A stretch of 13,769 nt of DNA from Patescibacteria group bacterium (GTDB lineage: Bacteria; Patescibacteriota; UBA1384; JAGGWG01): NCBI GenBank assembly GCA_028698375.1, contig JAQVDI010000013.1:1-13769 (forward strand). Direction: 5' to 3'. Shown here in pieces: positions 1 through 6,979 of the stretch. Positions within the stretch are counted from its first letter, which is position 1; each line of letters begins with the position of its first letter. The notes under the pieces were generated by a model. That model was not told where the DNA came from. It ran no database searches and worked only from the letters and a program-made list of their open reading frames with translations. The translations under genes were made by a program, and so were the position numbers.

Positions 1-1
1 T

Positions 2-292
2 GGTAAAGACGCTGGCAAAACTGGCAAAATTGATCGAGTTATTAGAAAAACAAAACAAGTAATTGTTGGTGGGTTAAATATGGTTAAAAAGAATGTTAAA
101 CCCTCTAAAAAACATCCTAAAGGCGGTATTATTACTAAAGAAGCGCCTTTAGACATTAGCAATGTTTCGCTGATTTGTTCTAGTTGCGGTAAAAAAATAC
201 GAATTAAAATTGAAAAAATAATGGGTAAACCTCGTAAGAGAATTTGTAGCAAGTGCCAAGCTTCTCTTGACCAGGAGCCAATAAAGAAGTAA
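2..292 (+). CDS. rplX: 50S ribosomal protein uL24 (5' partial)
   Basis: uL24 is an assembly-initiator protein of the large subunit that binds the 5' part of 23S rRNA. The reading frame is already open at base 2, so the true start lies upstream; the ATG at 80 is internal. The visible part begins inside the KOW motif (GKDAGKTGKI), continues through VGGLNMVKKNVKPSKKHPKGG, and ends in a zinc-ribbon-like tail with two Cys pairs (CSSC and CSKC), as in the Cys-containing bacterial uL24 type. It is followed 17 bases later by rplE, the normal spc order. The identity is clear; only the N-terminus (roughly 10 residues) is missing. Confidence 0.95.
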   Translation, partial: GKDAGKTGKIDRVIRKTKQVIVGGLNMVKKNVKPSKKHPKGGIITKEAPLDISNVSLICSSCGKKIRIKIEKIMGKPRKRICSKCQASLDQEPIKK

Positions 293-309
293 AATATTGA
301 TTGCTGTTT

Positions 310-996
310 ATGTCAAACCAAACTTATACTGAAAAATTATATCTTGAAAAAATCCCTTTTTTAAAGGAAAAATTAGGTATTGAAAATATTTTTGAATTAC
401 CTCGTTTGTCTAAAGTAATTGTGAACATAGGATTAAGAGACAATCGTTTTGATGATAATAAATTAGCTGAAGTTAAATCTAACTTAGCCTTGATTACTGG
501 GGCAATTCCCATTGAAATTAAAGCAAAAAAATCAATTGCTAGTTTTAAATTAAGGATTGGTCAAGTTAATGCCTTGAAAGTAACCTTAAGAGGTAAAAAA
601 ATGTATGCTTTTCTAGATAAATTGTTTAACGTTGCCTTGCCGAGATTACGTGATTTTAGAGGTTTAAGAAAAAGCTGTTTAGATAAAAATGGTATTTTAC
701 ATATTGGTTTGGAAGATTATACGGTTTTTCCTGAAATTTCTCCAGAAAAAAATAAAACTTTTTCAGGTTTGAGTGTTGATTTAGTTACAAATGTGCAAGA
801 TTCAAAAGTTACCCGAATTTTCTTTCAAGCTTTAGGAATAATTTTTGAAACTGAAGAAGTAAGAAAAATGCGCGAAGAATCAAATAGAAAAGCAAAAATG
901 GAAGCAAAAATTAGAGAAGAAAAAGCAAAAGAATATAAAAAATTAGCAGCCGAAGAAACCGTTTCTCCAGCTGAAGCAGAAGAAACAAAAGAATAA
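310..996 (+). CDS. rplE: 50S ribosomal protein uL5
   Basis: uL5 binds 5S rRNA in the central protuberance of the large subunit. The core is readable from LEKIPFLKEKLGI through PRLSKVIVNIGL, the LRGKKMYAFLDKLF segment and the DFRGLRKSCLDKNG loop. I chose the ATG at 310, giving 228 residues; a TTG at 301 would add three residues but has no better signal. The usual family length is about 180 residues. The extra 45 or so residues at the C-terminus are almost all Lys, Glu, Arg and Ala and should form a charged helix. No Shine-Dalgarno sequence precedes the start. Confidence 0.96.
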   Translation: MSNQTYTEKLYLEKIPFLKEKLGIENIFELPRLSKVIVNIGLRDNRFDDNKLAEVKSNLALITGAIPIEIKAKKSIASFKLRIGQVNALKVTLRGKKMYAFLDKLFNVALPRLRDFRGLRKSCLDKNGILHIGLEDYTVFPEISPEKNKTFSGLSVDLVTNVQDSKVTRIFFQALGIIFETEEVRKMREESNRKAKMEAKIREEKAKEYKKLAAEETVSPAEAEETKE

Positions 997-1015
997 AAAA
1001 GAATTTAATTAATTT

Positions 1016-1201
1016 ATGGCTAAAACATCTTGGATAGAAAAAGCAAAACGTAAACCAAAATTTACCACTCGTAAAGTTAGACGGTGCAATTTATGTGGAC
1101 GTCGTCGTGGTTATATGCGAGATTTTGGTTTGTGCCGTATTTGTTTTAGAGAAAAAGCTTCAAAAGGTGAAATTCCAGGAGTTAAAAAAGCCAGCTGGTA
1201 A
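1016..1201 (+). CDS. rpsN: 30S ribosomal protein uS14, zinc-binding type
   Basis: uS14 sits in the head of the small subunit. At 61 residues this is the short type Z form, with zinc ligands C24, C27, C40 and C43 (CNLC and CRIC) followed by the conserved FREKASKGEIPGVKKASW end. It lies between rplE and rpsH as expected. Two tandem stops (TAA TAA) end it. The ATG is preceded only by an A/T stretch (AATTTAATTAATTT), with no ribosome binding site. Confidence 0.97.
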   Translation: MAKTSWIEKAKRKPKFTTRKVRRCNLCGRRRGYMRDFGLCRICFREKASKGEIPGVKKASW

Positions 1202-1319
1202 TAAAAAAGTAAACGTAAAAACTAAAAACGTAAAATTAATATTATGAAAAATACAAAATATAGCTCACAAAATTTTTTTCCTATTTTGCTTTTTTCCTTT
1301 TTAATTTTTAATTATTAAT
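1202..1319. repeat. AT-rich gap with degenerate heptamer tract
   Basis: This 118-base gap between rpsN and rpsH is longer than its neighbours. Its first part repeats a unit close to CGTAAAA (around 1207-1240), and its end repeats TTTTTAA (about 1303-1318). A weak A/T hairpin can form between CAAAATA at 1254-1260 and TATTTTG at 1282-1288. A 24-codon ORF (1244-1318) ends one base before rpsH but has no recognisable features, and I do not call it. I see no convincing promoter. Confidence 0.5.
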
Positions 1320-1727
1320 ATGGATACGATCAGTGATTTTTTAACTAAAATTAGAAATGCGAATCAAATTCGTAAACCTCAACTGCGAGACACTTATTCG
1401 CAAATTCGTATTGCTTTAGCAAAAATTCTTTTAAAAGAGGGTTATTTGACTGGTGTTGATAAAATTAAAGATGAAGAGGGAGAATTTTTAATTTTAGACT
1501 TAAAGTATAACGAGCAAGAAGAGCCAGTGATTCATTCAATTAAAACTCTTTCTTCTCCGGGTAGACATTTATATGTTAAAAATCGTGATATTCCTAGAGT
1601 AAAACCGTTAGCAGGATATAAAAGTGCCTTAGGGATCATTATCCTTTCCACTTCACGTGGCATTATGACAGGTGAAGAAGCGAGAAAGAAAAATTTAGGT
1701 GGGGAATTAATTGCAGAAATATACTAA
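1320..1727 (+). CDS. rpsH: 30S ribosomal protein uS8
   Basis: uS8 is a primary binder of the central domain of 16S rRNA; in E. coli it also represses spc translation, but no matching mRNA site is evident here. The protein has 135 residues, a normal length. It opens with the family start DTISDFLTKIRNA and ends with the signature STSRGIMTGEEARKKNLGGE, whose Ser and Gly residues contact rRNA. The ATG is preceded by a pure A/T run without a ribosome binding site. Confidence 0.96.
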   Translation: MDTISDFLTKIRNANQIRKPQLRDTYSQIRIALAKILLKEGYLTGVDKIKDEEGEFLILDLKYNEQEEPVIHSIKTLSSPGRHLYVKNRDIPRVKPLAGYKSALGIIILSTSRGIMTGEEARKKNLGGELIAEIY

Positions 1728-1745
1728 TTTAAAATTAAATTTTCT

Positions 1746-2303
1746 ATGTCAAAGTTAGGTAAAAAACCAATTCCAATTAAAGATACAAAAATCAGGATTA
1801 CTGATGATAATTTAGTGTTGATCAAAGGGGCAAAAGGCGAATTTAATTTTGAATTGCCTCATAATATTTCAGCCGAAATTGATGAAGCAGAGCAAATTTT
1901 AATTTTAACCAGACGTGGCGAAACAGCCAGACGCAAAAGAATGCATGGCACTTATAGATCTTTAATTGCTAATGCCATTATCGGAGTAACGGAAGGTTTT
2001 AGTAAGACTTTAGTTTTTAAAGGTGTTGGTTATAAAGCAGAAACTCAAGGAGAAAAATTAATTTTAAATTTAGGGTATTCTCATCAAATTGAGTATCCTA
2101 TTCCCCAAGGCATTGAAATCAAAGTTGATGTGGAAAAAATTGTTATTTCCGGTATAGATAAGCAACTGGTTGGTGAAGTGGCGGCTAAAATTCGCGAATT
2201 AAAAATTTCAGATGCTTATAAAGGTCATGGTTTAAGATATATTGAAGAACAATTAAAATTAAAGCCAGGCAAAGCTGCAGCCAAAGGCACAGAAGGAAAA
2301 TAA
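1746..2303 (+). CDS. rplF: 50S ribosomal protein uL6
   Basis: uL6 binds near the sarcin-ricin loop and stalk base of the large subunit. The 185-residue protein starts SKLGKKPIPI, contains the TYRSLIANAIIGVTEGF helix and GVGYKAETQG strand of the first domain, and ends with the second-domain signature KISDAYKGHGLRY followed by LKPGKAAAKG. Length and order match the family. It follows rpsH by 18 bases and is followed by rplR 8 bases later. Confidence 0.96.
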   Translation: MSKLGKKPIPIKDTKIRITDDNLVLIKGAKGEFNFELPHNISAEIDEAEQILILTRRGETARRKRMHGTYRSLIANAIIGVTEGFSKTLVFKGVGYKAETQGEKLILNLGYSHQIEYPIPQGIEIKVDVEKIVISGIDKQLVGEVAAKIRELKISDAYKGHGLRYIEEQLKLKPGKAAAKGTEGK

Positions 2304-2311
2304 AATTGATT

Positions 2312-2668
2312 ATGATAGAATCACGTAATGATTTAAGAAAAAAAAGACATATTAGATTTAAAACTCGTATTCGCGGGACAGCGAAAAAGCCAAGAGTTTC
2401 TATTTATAAAAGCTTAAAACATCTGTATATCCAGTTAGTTGATGATGTGGCTGGAAAAACTATTGTGAGTATTTCTGATTTAAAGATAGATGCTAAAGAG
2501 AAAAAATTAACCCCTCAAACACAAGCTGAAATTATGACGGCTAAATTAGCTGTTGAAGCGAAAAAAAAAGGTATTACTAAAGTGGTATTTGATAAATCTG
2601 GTTATCCTTATCTGGGTATTATTGAAAAAATGGCAGAAAGTTTAAGAAAATCAGGTATAAAATTGTAA
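2312..2668 (+). CDS. rplR: 50S ribosomal protein uL18
   Basis: uL18 binds 5S rRNA together with uL5. I chose the ATG at 2312 (MIESRNDLRKKRH, 118 residues). An in-frame TTG at 2306 would add only two residues. The basic N-terminus (RKKRHIRFKTRIRG) is followed by RVSIYKSLKHLYIQLVDD and the C-terminal SGYPYLGIIEKMAESLRKSG, which corresponds to the usual GYKYHGRVKALAEAAR region; the family His there is Leu. Identity is supported by both sequence and position. Confidence 0.95.
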   Translation: MIESRNDLRKKRHIRFKTRIRGTAKKPRVSIYKSLKHLYIQLVDDVAGKTIVSISDLKIDAKEKKLTPQTQAEIMTAKLAVEAKKKGITKVVFDKSGYPYLGIIEKMAESLRKSGIKL

Positions 2669-2683
2669 AATTTAAAAATAATA

Positions 2684-3256
2684 ATGGCAAGATTTACAAG
2701 AACAAATCAAACAGGCGGGATGGAAGAAGCACTTTTAGATTTACGTCGTGTTACCAAAGTTACTAAAGGTGGAAAAAATATGCGTTTTCGTGCGGCTTTA
2801 ATTGTGGGAGATAAAAATGGCCGTATTGGTTTTGGCATTGCCAAAGCTAGTGAAGTGCCTAAGGCTGTTGAAAAAGCCAAATTAAAAGCTACTAAAAATA
2901 TGATTAAAGTTCCAATTGTTGATGGCACTATTCCTTTTGCGGTTAATATTAAATTTAAGAGTGCTAAAATTTTTTTAAAACCAGCTAGTAGTGGTACTGG
3001 TTTGATTGTTGGCCGTTTGATTAGACCTTTGGTGGAGCTCTCTGGTGTTACTAATATTCTTTCAAAAGTTCAAGGGTCACGTGACAAGGTTGTTAATGCT
3101 CAAGCAATGATGAAGGCTTTTGCTGAATTAAATATGTTATATCTAAATTATCAAAACAGAAATAAATTAATTAATAAATCCAAAAGTAAAGCGGTAGAAA
3201 CAAAAATTAATTCAAAAATTAAAAATAAAAAATCAGCTGATAAAGTTAAAAAATAA
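2684..3256 (+). CDS. rpsE: 30S ribosomal protein uS5
   Basis: uS5 lies at the mRNA entry channel and affects decoding accuracy. The double-stranded RNA binding half runs RRVTKVTKGGKNMRFRAALI and GDKNGRIGFGIAKASEVPKA, and the second half contains KIFLKPASSGTGLIVG. The core ends near residue 155, after which there is a Lys/Asn/Ser-rich tail of about 33 residues; the usual total is about 165 and this one has 190. rpmD (uL30), which normally follows, is absent: rplO starts 10 bases downstream. Confidence 0.96.
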   Translation: MARFTRTNQTGGMEEALLDLRRVTKVTKGGKNMRFRAALIVGDKNGRIGFGIAKASEVPKAVEKAKLKATKNMIKVPIVDGTIPFAVNIKFKSAKIFLKPASSGTGLIVGRLIRPLVELSGVTNILSKVQGSRDKVVNAQAMMKAFAELNMLYLNYQNRNKLINKSKSKAVETKINSKIKNKKSADKVKK

Positions 3257-3266
3257 TTATATTTTT

Positions 3267-3752
3267 ATGTTGGAATTACATAATTTAAAGTCGCAACGGG
3301 CAAAAAAAAATCGTTTAGGAAGAGGTGAATCTAGCGGTTGTGGAAAAACTAGCGGCAAAGGCAGTAATGGCCAAAAAGCACGTTCTAATGATATGCCTAA
3401 AGGTTTTGAAGGTGGGCAGACTCCTTTTAAATGGCGTTTGCCGAAAATAAAAGGTTTTAGACCCCATGATCCCAAATATCAAGTTGTTACTTTAGAAGAA
3501 ATTGAAAGAAACTTTAAATCTGGGGAAAAAGTTGATATTAAAACTTTATTAGCAAAAAAGTTAATTTTAGATGTTAAAATGCCAGTTAAAATTATTGGTA
3601 ATAGTTTAAAATTAAAATTGGAATTTAGTGATTGTTTGTTTTCTAAAGGTGCAGAGAGAGCAATAAACGAAAAGTCAAAAATCAAAAGTCAATCTCCGGC
3701 ATACTCAGATTATTCCGAGTCAGCTAAAGGACAAAAATCAAAAGTTTTATAA
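3267..3752 (+). CDS. rplO: 50S ribosomal protein uL15 with unusual tail
   Basis: uL15 is a late-assembly protein that binds 23S rRNA with a long basic N-terminal extension. That extension is readable (RLGRGESSGCGKTSGKG, GQKARSNDMPKGFEGGQTPF, RLPKIKGFR), followed by the globular part and the family helix FSKGAERAINE near residue 130. The family normally ends about eight residues later with a GGKVE-like strand. Here there is a tail of about 26 residues rich in Ser and Lys, encoded by a palindromic insert flanked by 14-base direct repeats (see 3676-3745). Tandem stops TAA TAA end the gene. Confidence 0.94.
   Translation: MLELHNLKSQRAKKNRLGRGESSGCGKTSGKGSNGQKARSNDMPKGFEGGQTPFKWRLPKIKGFRPHDPKYQVVTLEEIERNFKSGEKVDIKTLLAKKLILDVKMPVKIIGNSLKLKLEFSDCLFSKGAERAINEKSKIKSQSPAYSDYSESAKGQKSKVL
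3676..3745. repeat. Direct repeat pair flanking a small palindrome inside rplO
   Basis: The 14-base word CAAAAATCAAAAGT occurs at 3676-3689 and again, identical, at 3732-3745. The 42 bases between them contain an imperfect hairpin at 3703-3720 (ACTCAGA and TCCGAGT arms, one mismatch, TTAT loop). The unit is 56 bases, so the two copies are read in different frames. This has the shape of a short palindromic insertion with a target duplication, although the flanks also fit the local heptamer pattern AAAATCA/AAAGTCA. Confidence 0.6.
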
Positions 3753-3804
3753 TAAGGAGTTCTTTAATTTTGCATTTTGAGTTTCAAATTTTGAATTAAT
3801 TATC
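3753..3804. repeat. Heptamer tract before secY
   Basis: After the second rplO stop, consecutive 7-base units can be read at 3767-3794: ATTTTGC, ATTTTGA, GTTTCAA, ATTTTGA. The last two form the palindrome TTCAAATTTTGAA. An AAGGAG at 3753-3759 lies about 45 bases from the secY ATG, too far to act as its ribosome binding site. Confidence 0.5.
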
Positions 3805-5094
3805 ATGTGGTATACATTTAAAAAAATTTTTTCCCATCCGGAATTAAGAAAAAGAGTATTTTTAACGGCGGGTCTTTTAGTTTTAGTCCGTTTTTTAGCT
3901 CATGTGCCCCTTCCTGGTGTTGATCCTGCAGTTTTGCACCAGTTTTTTTCTCAAAATCAATTATTTGGCTTATTAAATATGTTTGCTGGTGGCACAATGG
4001 AAAATTTCTCTATTGTTTTAATGGGTGTTGGTCCTTATATCACCGCTTCTATTATTATCCAACTTTTAACGCTGGTGATTCCAGCTTTGGAAAATTTATC
4101 TAAAGAAGGTGCTAGTGGCCAGCAAAAAATTAATCAATATGTGCGAATGTTAGCAGTTCCTTTTGCTGCTATTCAATCTGTGGCCATGATTTCGTTGTTG
4201 TCAAAAGGTTTTCAGGGTGTGCAAATCGAAATTACTGGTTTGAATCTGTTAACAGCGGTGATTGTAGTCACGGCAGGTACTATGTTACTAATGTGGATTG
4301 GTGAGATTATTTCCGAAGAAGGCATTGGCAATGGGATTTCTTTAATTATTGCCTTAGGTATTATCGCTGGTATTCCAGCAATGATCCGTAACACTTATTT
4401 AGTTTTGGGAGGTGCTGGTTCTGTTGATACTAGCAAAATTTTAGGTTTAGTGATTTTTATTGCAGTGACTTTAGCAGTTATCTTTTTGATTGTTTTCTTT
4501 AATGAATCAGAACGGAGAATTCCAGTTAGTTATGCCCGGCATGTTCGTGGTCGTAGAACTGTGGGCGGAGTAGACACTTATTTGCCACTTAAGCCAGCAC
4601 AAGCAGGTGTGATTCCTATTATTTTCGCTTTGTCTATTTTAGTTTTTCCTACTTCAATTGCAGAATTTTTGAAAACAGCCAAGTCACAATTAGTTGTTAC
4701 TATTTCTGAACAAATTACAGCTTTTCTTTCTAATACGACTTATCACACAATTCTTTATTTTATGTTAACTTTTGCCTTCACCTTTTTTTATACTGGGATT
4801 ATTTTTAGCCCTCAAAAAATTTCTGATAATTTGCAAAAACAAGGTGGGTATGTGCCAGGCAAACGTCCAGGCGGAGAAACCCGTTCGTATTTATCAAGAA
4901 TTATGTATCAAGTAGTTTTTTTAGGAGCTGTTTATTTATCGGTAATTGCTATTTTGCCATTTATTTTAGAAAAATATACTGGTTTAACCACAATTGCTAT
5001 TGGCGGCACTGGTTTGTTAATTATGGTTTCTGTGGTTTTGGAAACAGTGGATCAATTCAAGGCAATGATGCTAATGAGGCAATATGACGAATAA
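3805..5094 (+). CDS. secY: Preprotein translocase subunit SecY
   Basis: SecY is the channel of the Sec translocon in the cytoplasmic membrane. The protein has 429 residues, a usual length, and hydrophobic stretches consistent with ten transmembrane helices. Family hallmarks include the plug-region start HVPLPGVDP near residue 33, GVGPYITASIIIQLL, the GIGNGISLIIALGI helix, the cytoplasmic loop with RGRRTVGGVDTYLPLKPAQA and the later loop QKQGGYVPGKRPG. The ATG at 3805 is preceded by AATTAATTATC without a ribosome binding site. The 3' end overlaps adk by 11 bases, implying coupled translation. Confidence 0.97.
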   Translation: MWYTFKKIFSHPELRKRVFLTAGLLVLVRFLAHVPLPGVDPAVLHQFFSQNQLFGLLNMFAGGTMENFSIVLMGVGPYITASIIIQLLTLVIPALENLSKEGASGQQKINQYVRMLAVPFAAIQSVAMISLLSKGFQGVQIEITGLNLLTAVIVVTAGTMLLMWIGEIISEEGIGNGISLIIALGIIAGIPAMIRNTYLVLGGAGSVDTSKILGLVIFIAVTLAVIFLIVFFNESERRIPVSYARHVRGRRTVGGVDTYLPLKPAQAGVIPIIFALSILVFPTSIAEFLKTAKSQLVVTISEQITAFLSNTTYHTILYFMLTFAFTFFYTGIIFSPQKISDNLQKQGGYVPGKRPGGETRSYLSRIMYQVVFLGAVYLSVIAILPFILEKYTGLTTIAIGGTGLLIMVSVVLETVDQFKAMMLMRQYDE

Positions 5095-5758
5095 ATTACC
5101 GATTATTATTTTTTTTGGAGATCCTGGTGCCGGTAAAGGTACTCAAGCAGAAATTTTGGCTGAAAAGTTAAATTTTAAAAGAATTTCTACGGGTGATTTA
5201 ATTCGGGCAGAAATGAAAGCTAAATCAAGGTTGGCTGAAAGAATTAAACCTTTTTATAATGCGGGTAAACCAGCGCCTAATAAAATTGTGGATCAACTTG
5301 TAGAAAAGCGCATAAAAGAATTAACAACAGACAAAGAGTTAAAAGGTATTGTTTTTGATACTTTTCCTTTTGATGATGAGCAATCAGCTTTTTTAGATTT
5401 AATTACACCTAAATATAATTTAGATTTACCAATTATATTTTGGATTGATGTGCCAGATGAAGAAATTTTGAAACGTTTGGGCGGTCGTTTGATTTGTACT
5501 AAATGCAATAAAATTTATCGAGAAGTTGAATTAGTGGAAAACGCGAAATGCTCCAGTTGTGGTGGTGATTTGGCTAAAAGGGCTGATGATAACGAAAAAA
5601 CAATTAAACAACGTATTGCAGTTTATAAAAAAGCGGAAGCTGAACATCGGGATTATTATAAAAAATTAAAAAATTGGTTTGATATTAATGGGGATCAGCC
5701 GGTTGATGGGGTTAGTGCCGAAATTTGGTTTCATCTTAAACCTTTGATTAAATTTTAG
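5084..5758 (+). CDS. adk: Adenylate kinase family protein with altered AMP site
   Basis: Adenylate kinase interconverts ATP + AMP and 2 ADP. The Walker A loop is residues 12-19 (GDPGAGKG), the NMP-site STGDLIRAE is at 35-43, and the LID carries a zinc finger with C138, C141, C156 and C159. Catalytic arginines of the core and LID are present (R131, R135, R166, R177). The normally invariant DGFPR motif reads DTFPF at 92-96, so the Gly and the AMP-binding Arg (E. coli R88) are lost, and the usual GxLVPDE segment reads GKPAPNK at 61-67. The spc position, overlapping secY, argues for Adk; the altered pocket means another nucleoside monophosphate or lower activity is possible. Confidence 0.85.
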   Translation: MTNKLPIIIFFGDPGAGKGTQAEILAEKLNFKRISTGDLIRAEMKAKSRLAERIKPFYNAGKPAPNKIVDQLVEKRIKELTTDKELKGIVFDTFPFDDEQSAFLDLITPKYNLDLPIIFWIDVPDEEILKRLGGRLICTKCNKIYREVELVENAKCSSCGGDLAKRADDNEKTIKQRIAVYKKAEAEHRDYYKKLKNWFDINGDQPVDGVSAEIWFHLKPLIKF

Positions 5759-5759
5759 A

Positions 5760-6533
5760 ATGGCAAAACCTAATATTTATTCAGTTGAAGAGATAAAAAA
5801 ATTGCAACAGGGCGGATATATTTTGAGTCGGATTTTAAGACATTTGCTTGATTTGGCTTCTAATTTAAAAACCGGGGATGAGATTGAAGCTGAGGCTCAA
5901 AAATTAATTCATGAAGCTGGAGGAACCCCGGCTTTTATGGAAGCTGTTAATGAAAAAAGCGAAAAATATCCAGCAGCAATTTGTTTAAGCATTAATGACC
6001 GAGTGGTTCATGGTCTGCCCTATGGACAAAAAATACAGAATGGCGACGTGGTTAGTATTGATATTGGTTTGCGTTATAAAGATTTTGTCACAGATATGGC
6101 ATGGACTGTTTATGTTAATGGTAGCGATCCCAAAATTAAAAAAATGTTAGCCCTTAACAAGGCGGCCTTAGAAGCAAGTATTAAAATGGCTAAAGTAGGG
6201 TCAACTGTTAATGATATTTCAGCAGTAATTGCCCAAGTGGCGTTTGCTAATAATTTTACTCCAGTGATTGAATTGACTGGCCATGGCGTGGGAAAAATTT
6301 TGCATGAAGAGCCACCAATTTATAACGTGCCCTTAGAGGGTAGAGGAGAGTACCCGCTAAAAGAAGGAATGGTTCTAGCGATTGAGCCAATTTTTGCTTT
6401 AAATCCTTATAAAAAGTTGCAAATGACAGATGATTGGGGTATAATTTTAGAGGATAATATTACATCACATTTTGAATTTACCGTCGCAGTTGGTAATCGG
6501 GCGAAAATTTTAACGCCAACGCCGTTATCCTGA
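5760..6533 (+). CDS. map: Type I methionine aminopeptidase
   Basis: This enzyme removes the initiator Met from new proteins. The five dinuclear-metal ligands are all present: D101 and D112 (SIDIGLRYKDFVTDMAW), H175 (GHGVGK), E209 (AIEPIF) and E239 (HFEFTV). The substrate-side His is H84 (VVHGLP). The protein has 257 residues and no N-terminal zinc finger, as in the E. coli type. One oddity is Phe at 240, where type I enzymes usually have His (FEHT). It starts one base after the adk stop and ends with TGA. Confidence 0.96.
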   Translation: MAKPNIYSVEEIKKLQQGGYILSRILRHLLDLASNLKTGDEIEAEAQKLIHEAGGTPAFMEAVNEKSEKYPAAICLSINDRVVHGLPYGQKIQNGDVVSIDIGLRYKDFVTDMAWTVYVNGSDPKIKKMLALNKAALEASIKMAKVGSTVNDISAVIAQVAFANNFTPVIELTGHGVGKILHEEPPIYNVPLEGRGEYPLKEGMVLAIEPIFALNPYKKLQMTDDWGIILEDNITSHFEFTVAVGNRAKILTPTPLS

Positions 6534-6534
6534 C

Positions 6535-6563
6535 TTGACGGATATGTTTTAATTTGTTAAAAT
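6535..6563 (+). promoter_or_regulatory. Housekeeping-sigma-type promoter for infA
   Basis: TTGACG (6535-6540) and TAAAAT (6558-6563) are separated by exactly 17 bases, close to the TTGACA-N17-TATAAT consensus. It begins just after the map stop codon. The expected transcript start near 6570 leaves a leader of only about 10 bases before the infA ATG, and that leader holds no ribosome binding site. Confidence 0.75.
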
Positions 6564-6579
6564 CTTAAAGCTTTTATAG

Positions 6580-6804
6580 ATGTCAAAAGAAGAAAAATTA
6601 GTCTTACAAGGAAAAGTGATTGAAGCCTTGCCCAATGCTACCTTTCGTGTTGAATTAGGCGATGAAGAGGGTGGCAATGTTGTCTTCGGTTATTTAGGTG
6701 GTAAATTAAGGAAAAACCATATAAAAGTGATGGTGGAAGACAAGGTGACGATTGAATTTTCACCATATGATTTAACTAAAGGGAGAATCACAAGACGATT
6801 ATGA
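6580..6804 (+). CDS. infA: Translation initiation factor IF-1
   Basis: IF-1 is a single OB-fold protein that occupies the ribosomal A site during initiation. The 74-residue protein shows the family landmarks EGxVxEALPNATFRVEL (here with LQGKVIEALPNATFRVEL) and the C-terminal KVTIEFSPYDLTKGRITRR. A small insertion (DEEGGNV) replaces the usual short loop between strands. The gene has its own promoter immediately upstream, and its TGA stop overlaps the rpmJ start (ATGA), so the two are translationally coupled. Confidence 0.96.
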   Translation: MSKEEKLVLQGKVIEALPNATFRVELGDEEGGNVVFGYLGGKLRKNHIKVMVEDKVTIEFSPYDLTKGRITRRL

Positions 6805-6944
6805 AGGTAAGAGCTAGTGTTAAACCAATGTGTCCAAAATGTAAAGTGATCCGTCGTAGCAAACGGGGTAAAGTTGGTAAACCTAAAAAGAAAACCGTGA
6901 TGGTGATTTGTACAAATCCAAAGCACAAGCAAAGACAAGGATAA
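6801..6944 (+). CDS. rpmJ: 50S ribosomal protein bL36 (long form)
   Basis: bL36 is the smallest large-subunit protein and binds zinc. Its ATG overlaps the infA stop by one base pair step (ATGA). The translation starts MKVRASVKPMCPKCKVIRR and ends VICTNPKHKQRQG, with ligands C11, C14, C37 and H42. The usual length is 37-38 residues; this protein has 47 because about ten residues (SKRGKVGKPKKK) are inserted between the two zinc-ligand halves. Tandem stops TAA TAA follow. Confidence 0.95.
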   Translation: MKVRASVKPMCPKCKVIRRSKRGKVGKPKKKTVMVICTNPKHKQRQG

Positions 6945-6979
6945 TAAAAATTTTTAATTTTTAATAACTAATTAAAAAA

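Noticed and set aside
301..309. TTG start for rplE and, likewise, TTG at 2306 for rplR
   Set aside because: ATG codons 9 and 6 bases downstream give the normal family N-termini, and the TTG codons add only two or three residues with no better start signal.
1244..1318. 24-codon ORF ending one base before rpsH
   Set aside because: It is A/T-rich, low in complexity, has no ribosome binding site and covers a repeat tract; chance ORFs of this size are expected.
3753..3759. AAGGAG as ribosome binding site of secY
   Set aside because: It lies about 45 bases from the ATG, far beyond working distance.
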